Shown in pieces: positions 10,681-21,460 of a DNA stretch of 64,000 bases; position 1 is the stretch's first letter, and each line of letters starts with the position of its first letter. Origin of the DNA: Bostrychus sinensis (taxonomy: Eukaryota; Chordata; Actinopteri; Gobiiformes; Eleotridae). The notes below the pieces were generated by a model. That model ran no database searches, was not told the origin of the DNA, and saw only the letters and a list, made by a program, of their open reading frames with translations. The DNA lies in contig CM036251.1 of NCBI GenBank assembly GCA_020698575.1, positions 7,397,788 to 7,461,787 on the forward strand, written 5' to 3'. Both the position numbers and the translations under genes were made by a program.

Positions 10681-12100
10681 TTGTCGGAAAAGGAGAAGTA
10701 GCAGTAGTACAAGAAGAGGTAGAAGTAGTAGTTGTACAAGAAGAGGTAGAAGTAGTAGTAGTACAAGAAGAGGTAAAAGTAGTACAAGAAGAGGTAGAAG
10801 TAGTACAAGAAGAGGTAGAAGTAGTAGTTGTACAAGAAGAGGTAGAAGTAGTACAAGAAGAGGTAGAAGTAGTACAAGAAGAGGTAGAAGTAGTAGTTGT
10901 ACAAGAAGAGGCAGAAGTAGTACAAGAAGAGGTAGAAGTAGTAGTTGTACAAGAAGAGGTAGAAGTAGTAGTTGTACAAGAAGAGGTAGAAGTAGTAGTT
11001 GTACAAGAAGAGGTAGAAGTAGTAGTTGTACAAGAAGAGGTAGAAGTAGTAGCAGTAGTACAAGAAGACGTAGAAGTAGTAGCAGTAGTACAAGAAGAAG
11101 TCGAAGTAGTAGCAGTAGTACAAGAAGAAGTCGAAGTAGTAGGAGTAGTACAAGAAGTAGAAGTAGTAGCAGTAGTACAACAAGAAGTAGTAGCAGTAGT
11201 ACATGTGGAAGTAGTTGTACAAGTAGAAGTAGTTCAAGAAGTAGTAGCAGTAGTACAAGTAGAAGTAGTAGTTGTACAAGAAGAAGTAGAAGTTGTAGTT
11301 GTACAAGAAGAAGAAGTAGTAGTTGTACAAGAAGAAGAAGTAGTAGTTGTACAAGAAGAAGTAGTAGTTGTACAAGAAGAAGAAGTAGTAGTTGTACAAG
11401 AAGAAGTAGTAGTTGTACAAGAAGTAGTAGTTGTACAAGAAGTAGTAGTTGTACAAGAAGAAGTAGTAGTTGTACAAGAAGAAGTAGTAGTTGTACAAGA
11501 AGAAGAAGTAGTAGTTGTACAAGAAGAAGTAGTAGTTGTACAAGAAGAAGAAGTAGTAGTTGTACAAGAAGAAGAAGTAGTAGTTGTACAAGAAGAAGTA
11601 GTAGTTGTACAAGAAGAAGTAGTAGTTGTACAAGAAGAAGTAGTAGTTGTACAAGAAGAAGTAGAAGTAGTTGTACAAGAAGAAGTAGAAGTAGTTGTAC
11701 AAGAAGAAGTAGAAGTAGTAGTTGTACAAGAAGAAGTAGTAGTTGTACAAGAAGTAGAAGTAGTAGTTGTACAAGAAGAAGTAGTAGTTGTACAAGAAGA
11801 AGTAGTAGTTGTACAAGAAGAAGTAGTAGTTGTACAAGAAGAAGAAGTAGTAGTTGTACAAGAAGTAGTAGTAGTAGTTGTACAAGAAGAAGTAGTAGTA
11901 GTTGTACAAGAAGAAGTAGTAGTAGTTGTACAAGAAGAAGTAGTAGTTGTACAAGAAGAAGAAGTAGTAGTTGTACAAGAAGAAGTAGTAGTTGTACAAG
12001 AAGAAGTAGAAGTAGTAGTTGTACAAGAAGAAGAAGTAGTAGTAGTTGTACAAGAAGAAGTAGAAGTAGTAGCAGTAGTACAAGTAGAAGTAATAGTACA
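10681..12100 (+). repeat. 1.4-kb AGT/TGTACAAGAAGA array
   Basis: A tandem array with a modal 21-bp unit, (AGT)3 followed by TGTACAAGAAGA, varying between about 12 and 27 bp by trinucleotide steps. The left third carries GGTAGAAGT variants, the right two thirds AGAAGTAGT variants. Reading frames give Arg/Ser-rich, Val/Glu-rich or Leu-rich translations over more than 500 codons. These reflect the trinucleotide period and are not protein evidence. Confidence 0.95.
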
Positions 12101-12570
12101 CTTGAACGTATCCAAATTAGACATGCCCAAAACAAAATGGCTCGACAGCGCCCCCTGTAATCTGACCTCTCTCGCATTGGGGCTCACCCTTACTTTGGTC
12201 CAGGACAATGAAATTTGGTACAATGATAGTTCACATCGAGGCAAACCTAAAACATTATTTTAGCTCGGCCCTCCAACAAACAGGAAGTTATTAATACTGT
12301 ATGTCAGTATCTGTAAGTAATTACTGAGAAAGAGTTATAGGCCACATCCTTAAGACAATTCGGTCCGTCCTGTCTCTGTTGTCCCCCTAACACTGGCTTG
12401 TGTTGGTGTTAGCCGCAGACTAAACACTGCTCTGTATGTCAGTACAATATTAGCAGCAGCAGCTAGCCACCCGCGGAGCAGAGACAAATAAAAATCCCAT
12501 TTCCTCTTTTTTTCTGTTGGTGGTATTAGGAGCTGAAGACTGTGCTGTAGCTGAGTGCCAATGGAAAAGC
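12101..12570. other. No gene seen
   Basis: Unique-looking sequence of balanced composition between two arrays. No motif I can name. Confidence 0.4.
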
Positions 12571-12572
12571 CA

Positions 12573-12660
12573 CTGTGTGTGTCTGTGTGTGTGTCTGTGT
12601 GTGTGTGTGTGTCTGTGTGTGTGTGTGTGTCTGTGTGTGTGTGTGTCTGTCTGTGTGTGA
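12573..12660 (+). repeat. GT dinucleotide microsatellite
   Basis: (GT)n broken about every 10-16 bases by TCTGTG, a regular interruption pattern. Confidence 0.9.
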
Positions 12661-12808
12661 GGCAGTTACAGCCCTCTCTGCTCAGCCGGGGCAGGGCCTT
12701 CCTTCTGTATGCATCGTCCCAAACGACCAGATCGATTCACTGTTTACTCTGCGTAAGTGCACACTGCCCACTCTGCCCACGGACAATCATTCAAACTTCT
12801 GTACTGTA

Positions 12809-13552
12809 CACAAATATACACAAATATACACAAATATACACAAATATACACATGTACACTAATCTGAATATACACAAATATACACAAATATACACATGTA
12901 CACTAATCTGAATACACACAAATATACACATGTACACTAATCTGAATATACACAAATATACACAAATATACACAAATATACACATGTACACTAATCTGAA
13001 TACACACACAAATATACACAAATATACACAAATAATATACACAAATATACACATGTACACTAATCTGAATACACACAAATATACACAAATATACACAAAT
13101 ATACACATGTACAGTAATCTGAATACACACACAAAGTACACAAATATACACATGTACACTAATCTGAATACACACACAAATATACACAAACATACACAAA
13201 TATACACAAATATAAACATGTATACTAATCTGAATACACACACAACGTACACAAATATACACATGTACACTATTCTCAATACAGACAGGAATTACACAAA
13301 TATACACAAATAAACACGTACACTAATCTGAATACAGACAGGAAGTACACAAATATACACATGTACACTAATCTGAATACGCACACAAAGTACACAAATA
13401 TACACATGTACACTAATCTGAATACAGACAGGAAGTACACAAATATACACAAATATACACATGAACACTCCTCAGAATACACAGAAAGGTCACACAAATA
13501 TATTGTGTACACTAGTCTGAATACTGACACAAAGTACACAAATATACACATG
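12809..13552 (+). repeat. Two-level array of ACACAAATAT with 'CATGTACACTAATCTGAA' spacers
   Basis: A 10-bp unit ACACAAATAT repeats two to five times, then a fixed block CATGTACACTAATCTGAATA, then the 10-mers start again; about 14 cycles of variable length. Later cycles carry ACAAAGTAC or GACAGGAAGTAC in place of one unit. The Tyr/Thr/Asn-rich and Cys/Val/Phe-rich open frames here are repeat artefacts. Confidence 0.92.
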
Positions 13553-13604
13553 CACCATGAGTAACTACTAGTAACCACAGGTAATTGCAATCAGATTTGG
13601 GGAC

Positions 13605-13850
13605 AAAGGTAGTAGTAGTACAAGAAGGGGTTATAGTAGTAATGGTAGTAGTACAAGAAGTGGTTGTAATAATGGTAGTACTAGTATAAGAAGACATAGT
13701 AGTACAAGAAGTATTAGTAGTATAAGAATAAGAAGTCGTAGTATAAGAATAAGTAGTAGTATAAGAAGTAGTAGTAGTACAAGTAGAAGTTGTAGTAGTA
13801 TAAGAAATAGAGGTAGTAGTAGTAGTATTAGAACAAGTAGTAGTAAGCTA
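13605..13850 (+). repeat. Degenerate AGT array related to the 10.7-kb array
   Basis: AGTAGTAGTACAAGAAG units recur, the same interruption word (TACAAGAAG) as in 10681-12100, then TATAAGAA variants. The two arrays probably share an origin. Confidence 0.8.
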
Positions 13851-13925
13851 AAAGTCTACACTGTGTATCTGACCTATAAAATAAAATATTGCTAAAACAA
13901 AGCTAATGGATATTATTTAACGACA

Positions 13926-14172
13926 CATTTACAGCCTCTGTCCTGGAGAGGATCTCTCCTTCACTGTGCTCTCCATAGCTGTTTTTTTTTTTTTAGGAGT
14001 TTTTCCTTACCGAGATGGAGGGTCTAAGGACAGGGGATGTCCTTGCACTGTTTAGTTTAGTTATTTTTTAGGTTTTTGTGTTTATGATTATGTGAGCTGT
14101 TGTTTGTAAAGGCCTTTGAGACGACTGCTGTTGTGATTTTGGGAAATATAAATAAAACTCAACTGAAATGGA
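13926..14172 (+). mobile_element. L2/CR1-like LINE 3' end
   Basis: The order TCCTGGAGAGGATCTCTCC, T-run, AGGAGTTTTTCCTTACC, AGGGTCTAAGGACAGGGGATGT, GTAAAGGCCTTTGAGACGA and the tail AAATATAAATAAAACTCAACTGA matches what I know of the 3' untranslated end of a common fish LINE of the L2/CR1 group. No reverse transcriptase sequence is present, so this is a 5'-truncated copy. Confidence 0.7.
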
Positions 14173-15617
14173 GTTGAATAGTGGTATTATAGTTGATTTT
14201 ACTGTGCTTGCCAAACAAAAAAACTACATTTCTAAATACTTAATACTTTTTTTAATTCAGATATTTTTATTGAGCACTTTTACTTCTACTAAAAGAGTAA
14301 CTATGCAACATTGCTCATTTCTCCTATGTTTTGGTCACATTTTTCTCTCCAGAGCTCCCACATTTCGGAGTAAAGCTCTTTCACAAATGGTCAAAAAATA
14401 GCCCCTCGCTCAGCTTGACACTCATTTCTCCTTTTCATGTCCATACAAAGGTTTCCTCTGCCTTTTGGCCGCTCTGACAAACATCTGTGAAAAGGCTAAT
14501 GTTCTTGCGAAACCTGAGACTTCAAGGGTGCCGGGTTGGTGCACCCATTCTTGCAAGGCTATTTTTTTTTTTTTTTTTGCATGGGGCTTTATTCACCCTG
14601 CAACAACTCATTAAGTCACACTGACTCTGAAAAAACACCTTCCTCCTCCTGTGCGTGCAGCCCTAATGTTGTGCTGATACAACTTCTGCACTGTGCTGCC
14701 CACTTCCCCAAGGCCTCCCCCTGCACACGAGCTTGTATAAAGCCACAAAAATACATACAAGTGCCCAAATTTACACGTGTACAGTGAGTCCGCAGTCTGT
14801 CTCGGCCTTGGGGAGCTGGACGGCCCACGTGCGTAGATCCATGAATTCCTCATAACGCAATCTGTTGGCTGATCAATAATTCAATTCTGACTGTGAGCAA
14901 GCATGTCTGGATCCAATCTCACCTACAGCACCTCCCTCGGTCGTCTGCTCCTAACAAGGTGGGTGTTGTGTGTCCTTGACTCCGGCTCACTTTTTGTGTC
15001 CTTGTGTGCTGATTAGCCAGTTTCACTTTGCGGCTGCTCGAGTTCATTCTTGGTGTATTCACTGCCTTCCTCTTGTGCATGGGGTGTACACGCATGAGAG
15101 CCCTTGGCCATCGAGGATTACAGAACATTCATTATTTCTGCTGTGTACATCTCCAGTGTCTTTGCGGTGTGTGTGTGTCCGCGGACTGTTGGCGGCTGAT
15201 TTGTGTGTGTGACTCGATGTATGAGCCATCTCTCTCTCTCTCTCTCTTTCTCTGTCTCGCTTTCTCTCCGGGCGGCTCTGCGAATCAAAGACATGGATCT
15301 CATTAGAAGGTATGGAGCCCGTGGAGAGGTCAGCGGCTAAGTCTTCTGATTAGTCGGCCTCTGCCAGCTGCTGGTGCTGGGTGCTGTGTTTGGCGGGGGA
15401 TGTGTGCTCCTCACAGCCTCCTCTCTTCCCGGTCTACACCTTCCTGATACTCCCTTCCACTGTCAGTCCTTTGATAGGGTCAAGGATAGGCTACAGATTT
15501 ACTATCTCCAAATCATCCATCTGGCTTTTATCACAGGCTGTTAGGAACCAGGTTTTACTTCCTAAAATTTGATATCGGCCCAATCTATGGTCCAATCTAC
15601 TTCAGTTTAATTCAGAG
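14173..15617. other. Unique-looking sequence, no gene assigned
   Basis: Contains a T-run at 14562-14578 and a CT microsatellite at 15222-15256. Small open frames on both strands (up to about 90 codons) have no recognisable domain. I cannot support a gene. Confidence 0.4.
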
Positions 15618-15794
15618 CTAATAATAATGCATCAGTCTTATAATGCACTTTTCCAGACAATCAAAGTCGCTTAATTAGATGCATTATTCATTCACTCCAC
15701 AGTCACACTCAATGGTGGGGAGCTACTTCTGTAGCCACAGCCGCCCAGAGGCAAACTGACAGAGACGTGGCTGCCCCTCTGCACCTACCCCCAA

Positions 15795-18092
15795 CAGTGT
15801 TGCCAGATAAGGCTGGTTTCCACCCAATTGGGCTTCTTTTGAACACCTTGGACTGGAAAAAGTAGCTTTGGGCTTGTTTGTAAAATATGGGCTGCTTTTC
15901 ACAACATTTGGCGGGTTTTTAGAAAATATCCTGGAGAAAATACCAAACGAAGTAGAAATACACATTTCAATAAACTGCAGTGTCCTCCCACTCATATCAT
16001 CAGCATTTGTTTAAAAATGAGTGTTTCATGTGTTTGGTTGCTCAAATTTAATGTTGGTATTTCATGCGTTTTTTGAGGTTTCTATGATGCCCTGACCATG
16101 TTGTCTGACTGCACTCTTTGTGGAGAACCTGTTTGTGTTACTTTTTTTTACTGCTGCTGTTACGTTCTTTGCACTGTAAACCCGAATAAGTTGTTTACGT
16201 AAAAAAATTGTGGAAAGTGGGTGCCCTAAAAAATGTAAGTAATGAAAAAGAAAAACTCAAGTCTATTTAACTTGAGTATTAATTACAGTAAACTTAAAAG
16301 GGTTAAGTGTAATATACTAAATGTCAAGGAGAACATATTTAAACACCCAAAGCACAGTATACTCCATTAATAGCAGATTAAACTAGTTATTTTAAGTTAT
16401 ATCAAAGGTTGTCCATATTTGCTAAACTTTAGATTTCAAGTTTATTCAGTCATCACTTTCCCAAGAGGCTAAAGAAAAATTAGATTAAAACACTTTATTA
16501 AGGTGCTGCAGTTACAATACTTGCTGCACACATCAGAACACAGTCATGTACTTGGAATAATCCAGATGGAGGCCATTTCAGTCCAAAGGTAACAGCAGAC
16601 TTGAAGAAGTTGGGTTGGATCTGGAGGTGGATGAGGTTCAGTCAGAGCAGAAGTGTGACAGCACAGCTGCTGGTCAGTTGCATCCTAAGAGCAGACGAAT
16701 ACAAGACAAAAAAACATGTTAATACTGTATTTGTTGTAATTACAAGACCGAGACAGAAATGTTACAATAATTTTATAGTTAAATTTTGTGCATTTTCAGA
16801 ATTTAACTCACACTAAGTCCTCCGTCATTTGTACTTCAGATTTGCATTAGAAAAGACATGCAGCAGAAACATTACCATTTATTTACTTACACTGTACAGC
16901 TCTGGTCACCTCCTGAGGAGGCTCTTAGTCCTCACAGTCACAGGCCTCGATTCTCTGTCGGCTCAGTGATCTGGGAGATGGTAACACTTTACTCCTAAGA
17001 TATTAAAAACAAAGTTTATACAGTACATGCAGTCAGTTTTTAAAAATCTACCATTTTTAACAATACTGTGTAAAATTATTTTTCTTGTTTTTGGAGTGTT
17101 CAAACACAGAGGCTTACAGATAAACTTCCCAAACCCACTCCAAAATGTTAGTTTCCATTTAAACAAACACAGTGTACTCACATATTAGCCCATTTTGTCA
17201 CTGTTTTGGTGATGTTTAAAGATTATGTCTTACCTTGGACTGCAGTCCTTGAATGTAGACAACATGTGCTTCATCTTCTTTCCGATTATTAGTGAGTCTC
17301 AGCCAGCTGCACACTGCCACCTTCTGTCCTGGCATGATAGCGGCTAAAACTTGATGTTTTAAATTCATCAACTTAAAATATTTCACACACACAGCAATAT
17401 GGTCAAACTAGCAGAATACACTAAAACGATTTTAGTATTGGACCAAAACTTTCACATTTACATACAACAGGCTAAGAAAATTTTATTACATTCAATATCC
17501 AGGGTTACAGTGTGTTCTTTTGGTTATAACGGTATAATGTTTTTAACATTTAGACTGGATTTAGGCTGTTTTTTATTGTTTTGGGCAGGTTTTAAGTTGG
17601 GCTTGGGCTCGAAACTAGGGCTGCACAATATGGAGAAAACATGCAATATTTGATAACTATGTTTAAAATTGCAATAACGATATTATTGCGATATTTGAAA
17701 ATAGAGCCTACTTTTCAAACATAGCAAGTTAAATTCACTACATTTCACAAAAAATGTAAGTTCCTGTATTTACAAGTCAAAACAGCAACAAAATCAAAAC
17801 TTAACACAGACTAAACCAGGAATAAAACAAGGCTAAGCTGTGACTAAATTAATTAAATTACCACTAAAACTGGACTTTTTAAACATTTTTATTTAGTCAC
17901 AACACATGTTCTTTTAAGGCTCTGGTGGAAAATGATTCTTCAGTGTAAATCTCTGTCAGATGGAAGACCACAGCGTTATTGCGATATATTTAGATTCTTG
18001 CGATATTGCGTTTGCTGATATTGCGATAACGATAATTTTGCAATATATTGTGCAGCCCTACTAGAAACTGTCAGTGAGATCTGGCAACCCTG
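15795..18092 (+). mobile_element. 2.3-kb hAT element, 'CAGTGTTGCCAGAT' ends
   Basis: Left end CAGTGTTGCCAGATA, right end GATCTGGCAACCCTG (inverted). The flanking 8-mers ACCCCCAA and ACCACCAA match at 7 of 8 positions, as hAT elements make. No transposase frame is visible, so it is non-autonomous. About 16176-17390 is foreign-looking sequence beginning CACTGTAAACCCGAATAAGTT, probably another inserted element; I did not find its right end. A smaller hAT occupies 17616-18060. Confidence 0.85.
17616..18060 (+). mobile_element. hAT MITE, 'TAGGGCTGCAC' family, copy 1
   Basis: Ends TAGGGCTGCACAATAT and ATATTGTGCAGCCCTA are inverted repeats; the flanks CTCGAAAC and CTAGAAAC form a 7/8 target duplication. 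It is about 95% similar by eye to the copy at 46021-46470. The interior contains GACTAAACCAGGAATAAAAC, one unit-like match to the 11-mer minisatellite. Confidence 0.93.
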
Positions 18093-18271
18093 ACCACCAA
18101 ACACACAATCACACTAACACCTTCATAAATCAGTGCCACAGACACTGCAGGCAAGGTGGGTGAAGTGTCTTGCCCAAGGACACAACAGCAGCAATGCAAT
18201 AATTGTATCGAGGATTGAACTTTCTATTTAGTGGGCAAATAGCTCCACCTTCTGAGCTACTGCCACCCCTC

Positions 18272-19207
18272 TGTTGTGTCATGGATCAGCAGCAGGCTCA
18301 GTTTAGCAAAAGAAGTTCCTTTGTACAACTGCGCTCTGTTTCTAATGTAGCTCAAAGTTAAAACAGCCTTAAAACTTTTTTACTATTGCGACCACTACTG
18401 CTTCTACTACTGTTAGTTTTGTTATTAGTCATTATTATTTCTGCTAACCAGTGTTCACATTAGCAAAAACTTCATCAGAGAGCTGCTTTTGTCTAAAACA
18501 TCACTATAAAATAAAAAGGTGAGGCTTACCTAAACCAAATGTTAACCCACTGTTTAAGACCCATGGCTGTTCCTAGTTTTTACTCATGTGTGCTTTATTC
18601 CTGAATGTTTATCAAAGTCTACATACCATTTATTTTCCGGTGACAGTGCTCTCAGTGCTTTGAATTGCTTTCTTGGTTTGTTGAAGCAGGATTTCTGGGC
18701 CCTGTTCCTATCAGTGCCATTGACCATGACCCGTGGCTGTCTTTGTGCCAAGGGCGAAGCTTTTGTATCAGTCGGACAGATTGGGGAAGGCCTCTGAAGG
18801 TTGCCGACTTTGGACTGTTTTCTCCCATTTGTCTGAAGTCTTCCCTTTTATCCAGCACTGTCATCCCCCGTGTGCCACTCAGTAATGCTCTTCCAGATAA
18901 AACAACAGCGGTAAACTTCCTCTTTGTTTCTCGCTCTCGGTTCCTCGCTGATAACCGCACTATCTGAAAGTGGGCTCTGGCACACAGCTCCCTGCACATT
19001 TATTCAGCCACTCACCTCTACTTCCTATCCTGCTACCGTTTCTTTTAAAATTATTGTGTGGAAAATGCTGTTAACCTTTGTTATTTTTGTTATTAACATT
19101 TCAGGAACGGTCAGTAATAACCCGAAGACAAAATTATCAATGTTGGTTCGGATCCACGTCTGTTTATTAAGGAGTGTTTTGTTCCATTTTGAGAGATACT
19201 AACTTCA
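18272..19207. other. Unique-looking sequence, no gene assigned
   Basis: Balanced composition around 18640-18970, with overlapping open frames of about 100 codons on both strands. None has a recognisable domain, so I leave it unassigned. Confidence 0.4.
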
Positions 19208-19215
19208 CTCAATAA

Positions 19216-19545
19216 TAGAGTTGGGTACAGTATGCATTTTTTCCAATGCCAGTACTTAAACCATACCTCTTTCTGATACCTATGTTGTGCTAATTCTTTC
19301 TTCTGCAATCATAAAGCACATTCATATTGAAAAAAATAATAATTTTTGGAGCAGAATTCTTAGCTGTAAGTTAAAACCAGTAGTTTGTATGTTTTATTCT
19401 GTCATTTATTTGATTAATACATGCAAAGGAACATTAAAGGTCCCATTTGAAACTTTGTATTTATTAAAAATTAGTTTTTTGATACCAATAGCATTATAAC
19501 TTTTCTTTTGATACCACAGTGGTATATTAATGGTACCCATCCCTA
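19216..19545 (+). mobile_element. hAT-like MITE, 'TAGRGMTGGGTAC' family, uninterrupted copy
   Basis: Ends TAGAGTTGGGTACAG and GGTACCCATCCCTA, with flanks CTCAATAA and CTCACTAA (7/8). It is the same family as 42529-43323 but in the opposite orientation. At 19434-19437 it has the TTAA at which the other copy received a second element, so it shows the pre-insertion state. Confidence 0.85.
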
Positions 19546-19886
19546 CTCACTAATAGAACAAATGATTAGTAGCATTGTAGCGCCTGAGACCGGTCTTAGG
19601 CTTTGTCGTCATCATTTTACCCACGATTTCCATAAACACAACACTCTACGAAAATGTGTTTTCCACTCAAAACCACTGAAAATGCTTTAATACACACGCC
19701 TGGCCTGTTAGTGGCGCTGTAACAGACAAGAAGAAACATGGCATGCGCAGAAAACTGGAGGTGAATATGAATGTGTGAGCTAGAAAGGAGACCTTATTCT
19801 GTAGAGAGGTGAGCAGAACATTAAGCTGTAAAAGCCATAAAAAGCTTTATAGCATCTGCAGCTCAAATGCAACACCATAAGACGCC

Positions 19887-19887
19887 G

Positions 19888-19933
<46 letters not shown>

Positions 19934-19934
19934 G
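19887..19934 (+). repeat. GTT/TTG microsatellite
   Basis: About 15 pure units of TTG. The sequences 19546-19886 and 19935-20185 on either side hold no gene I can support. Confidence 0.92.
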
Positions 19935-20185
19935 GTCGGAGTTTAGCTCATGCGGGTTAAGAACAAGGTGGGGCTACAGCGTCATCGTTTCAGAAAAAAT
20001 GTGTATAAGAAGTAATCATGGAAACATGTTTGCAGCGTTTTTGAAATCTTTATATTCTGGGAGCCGGTTTAAAAAATTATCGTGTTCAGCCTCCCAAAAC
20101 ACCAGATCCACGTGGACGAAATGCCTATGATAAAAAAAAGTTTGCAGATACACTTAAGCCTGTCTTTGTGTGGATAAGACTATAG

Positions 20186-20827
20186 TGTTGCGACCACCTT
20201 TTTGCAGTCTCTTTCTCTGCCGGATTTGTGTCCATATTTCTTTGTCTCTTTGTTTCTTTGTCTTGGTCTCAGATGTGGCAGTCTCTGAGATTTTTTTTAT
20301 CCCCATCATTATAAAAGAAGTAACAATTCTGCAGTAGAGAAGTAATAATTAAGTACGCTCATTTGTTTTTATTATATTCCTTTAATCAGCGGCTCTTGCT
20401 CAGAGGGATTAAAAAGTGACTTAAAACTGCACCAAGTTGTAACTTTGCTCTGAAGGTCAGAAGCTGAGGCTGTACGCCAAACAAAAGACAAGTACCACAT
20501 GTTGTGCCTCATGTATTTATTTATCAATGGCTCATTCAGGATTATGCACATTCACGGTTATCATCACATTCAGATACAATCAAGCTAAAGTAGGTGATTA
20601 AGCCATGTACAAAATTATCTGAAGACCCAGGCAAAGATCTGTTCATTAAAATAATCATTAATGTTTCTGAACCACTGATATTTTTCCTCGTTTCCACTGT
20701 TAGTTCACAGCCTGGTCTCGGTTTAGACTCGGTCTCGGCCCTTAAAAGTCTGAAAGTCTTGGCCTTGACCCGGTCTCAGTTCACTCAAGTCCTAGTCTCA
20801 ATTAGTATGATCTTGTCTACAACTCTA
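20186..20827 (+). mobile_element. GGTCTCG-rich miniature element, copy 1
   Basis: Begins TATAGTGTTGCGACCACC and ends GTCTACAACTCTAA; the ends are weakly inverted. Near the right end is a run of GGTCTCGG and GGCCTTGACC words. Shared with 21461-22253, including GGCAGTCTCTGAGATTTTTT near the left. The class of DNA transposon is not clear to me. Confidence 0.5.
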
Positions 20828-20854
20828 AATTAGTTCTAGTAGATTTTTCGCCAC

Positions 20855-21000
20855 TGTGAGATTTTGTTGCTCAATGGAAAGAGCATTTACCCCTGCCCTA
20901 GAGGATCTTTGAATATGTGTCCATGTCTGGGCACTATACCTTTGTGACATAGGACCAGTGCCTTGGCAGAGGTCTCTCCAAATGCTTCTAGTTTGTATTT
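20855..21000 (+). mobile_element. Second tRNA-derived SINE family, copy 1
   Basis: TTGCTCAATGGAAAGAGCATTTACC resembles a tRNA A-box region, then AGGATCTTTGAATATGTGTCC a B box, then GTCTGGGCAC and GTGCCTTGGCAGAGGTCT. The same order occurs at 24998-25145. Confidence 0.6.
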
Positions 21001-21244
21001 TTCCTTTCTTTTTTTGTAATTTTACATGTTTTTGCGCATTGAAATACCTTTCTTTAGCCATAGCCTTTGTTCCAAAACTGTCCAAGTCATCTCCACAGTG
21101 CTGTTTATGGGGCAGATATAGGAGCTATGGGTGAAGCAGGTCTATTGTTTTACACAGAGCTCAGCGTAGGCCACAACCATGTCATTACCCCAGCCAGAAA
21201 AAAGTAGTGGGAGGAGGAGGAACCCCTGAGACGGTTATTCTGAG

Positions 21245-21425
21245 ACTTGCAGCAGAATTGAGTGTTTGACAATGAGTGTAGATAAACAGAAAGCGAGGAG
21301 GCGAGGAAGAGAAATACTTGTGAGTGCGTACCGAGGTGTGACTGAAGCAAGTATGCGTGTAGAGGTGATAGTAAAGGCTTAGTTCTGGTTTGAGCGAGTA
21401 CTGCGGATGTCTGCAACACTGAGGC
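21245..21425 (+). repeat. Local duplication, left copy
   Basis: Matches 22350-22500 in order: GCAG, GAGTGTAGA, GGAGGCGAGGA, AGAGGTGA, then CAAGCGAGTACTGCGGAT or GAGCGAGTACTGCGGAT. The copies now lie about 1.1 kb apart. Confidence 0.65.
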
Positions 21426-21460
21426 TAGTCTAGTTGCAGTAGTAGTGGTAGTAGTAAGTT

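Larger units (their letters stand above)
15618..18271 (-). mobile_element. tRNA-derived SINE split by a hAT element
   Basis: The minus-strand 5' part (18271 down to 18093) reads GGTGGCAGTAGCTCAGAAGG, TGTGTCCTTGGGCAAGACAC and TTCACCCACCTTGCC. The 3' part (15794 down to 15618) contains CTGTGGCTACAGAAGTAGCT and AAGCGACTTTGA. Joined, they match the uninterrupted SINE at 21697-22014. The gap is exactly the 15795-18092 element plus its target duplication. Confidence 0.85.

Noticed and set aside
10400..12263. Open frames of 477-586 codons encoding Arg/Ser-rich, Val/Glu-rich, Leu-rich or Tyr/Phe-rich proteins
   Set aside because: All follow from the trinucleotide period of the AGT array; the Arg/Ser repeats only superficially resemble SR splicing factors. 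The frame's first 90 codons are SINE sequence.
17618..18060. Oscillating GCGATATTGCGATAACGATA sequence as a replication or regulatory site
   Set aside because: It is the subterminal sequence of a hAT MITE present in three copies with target duplications.
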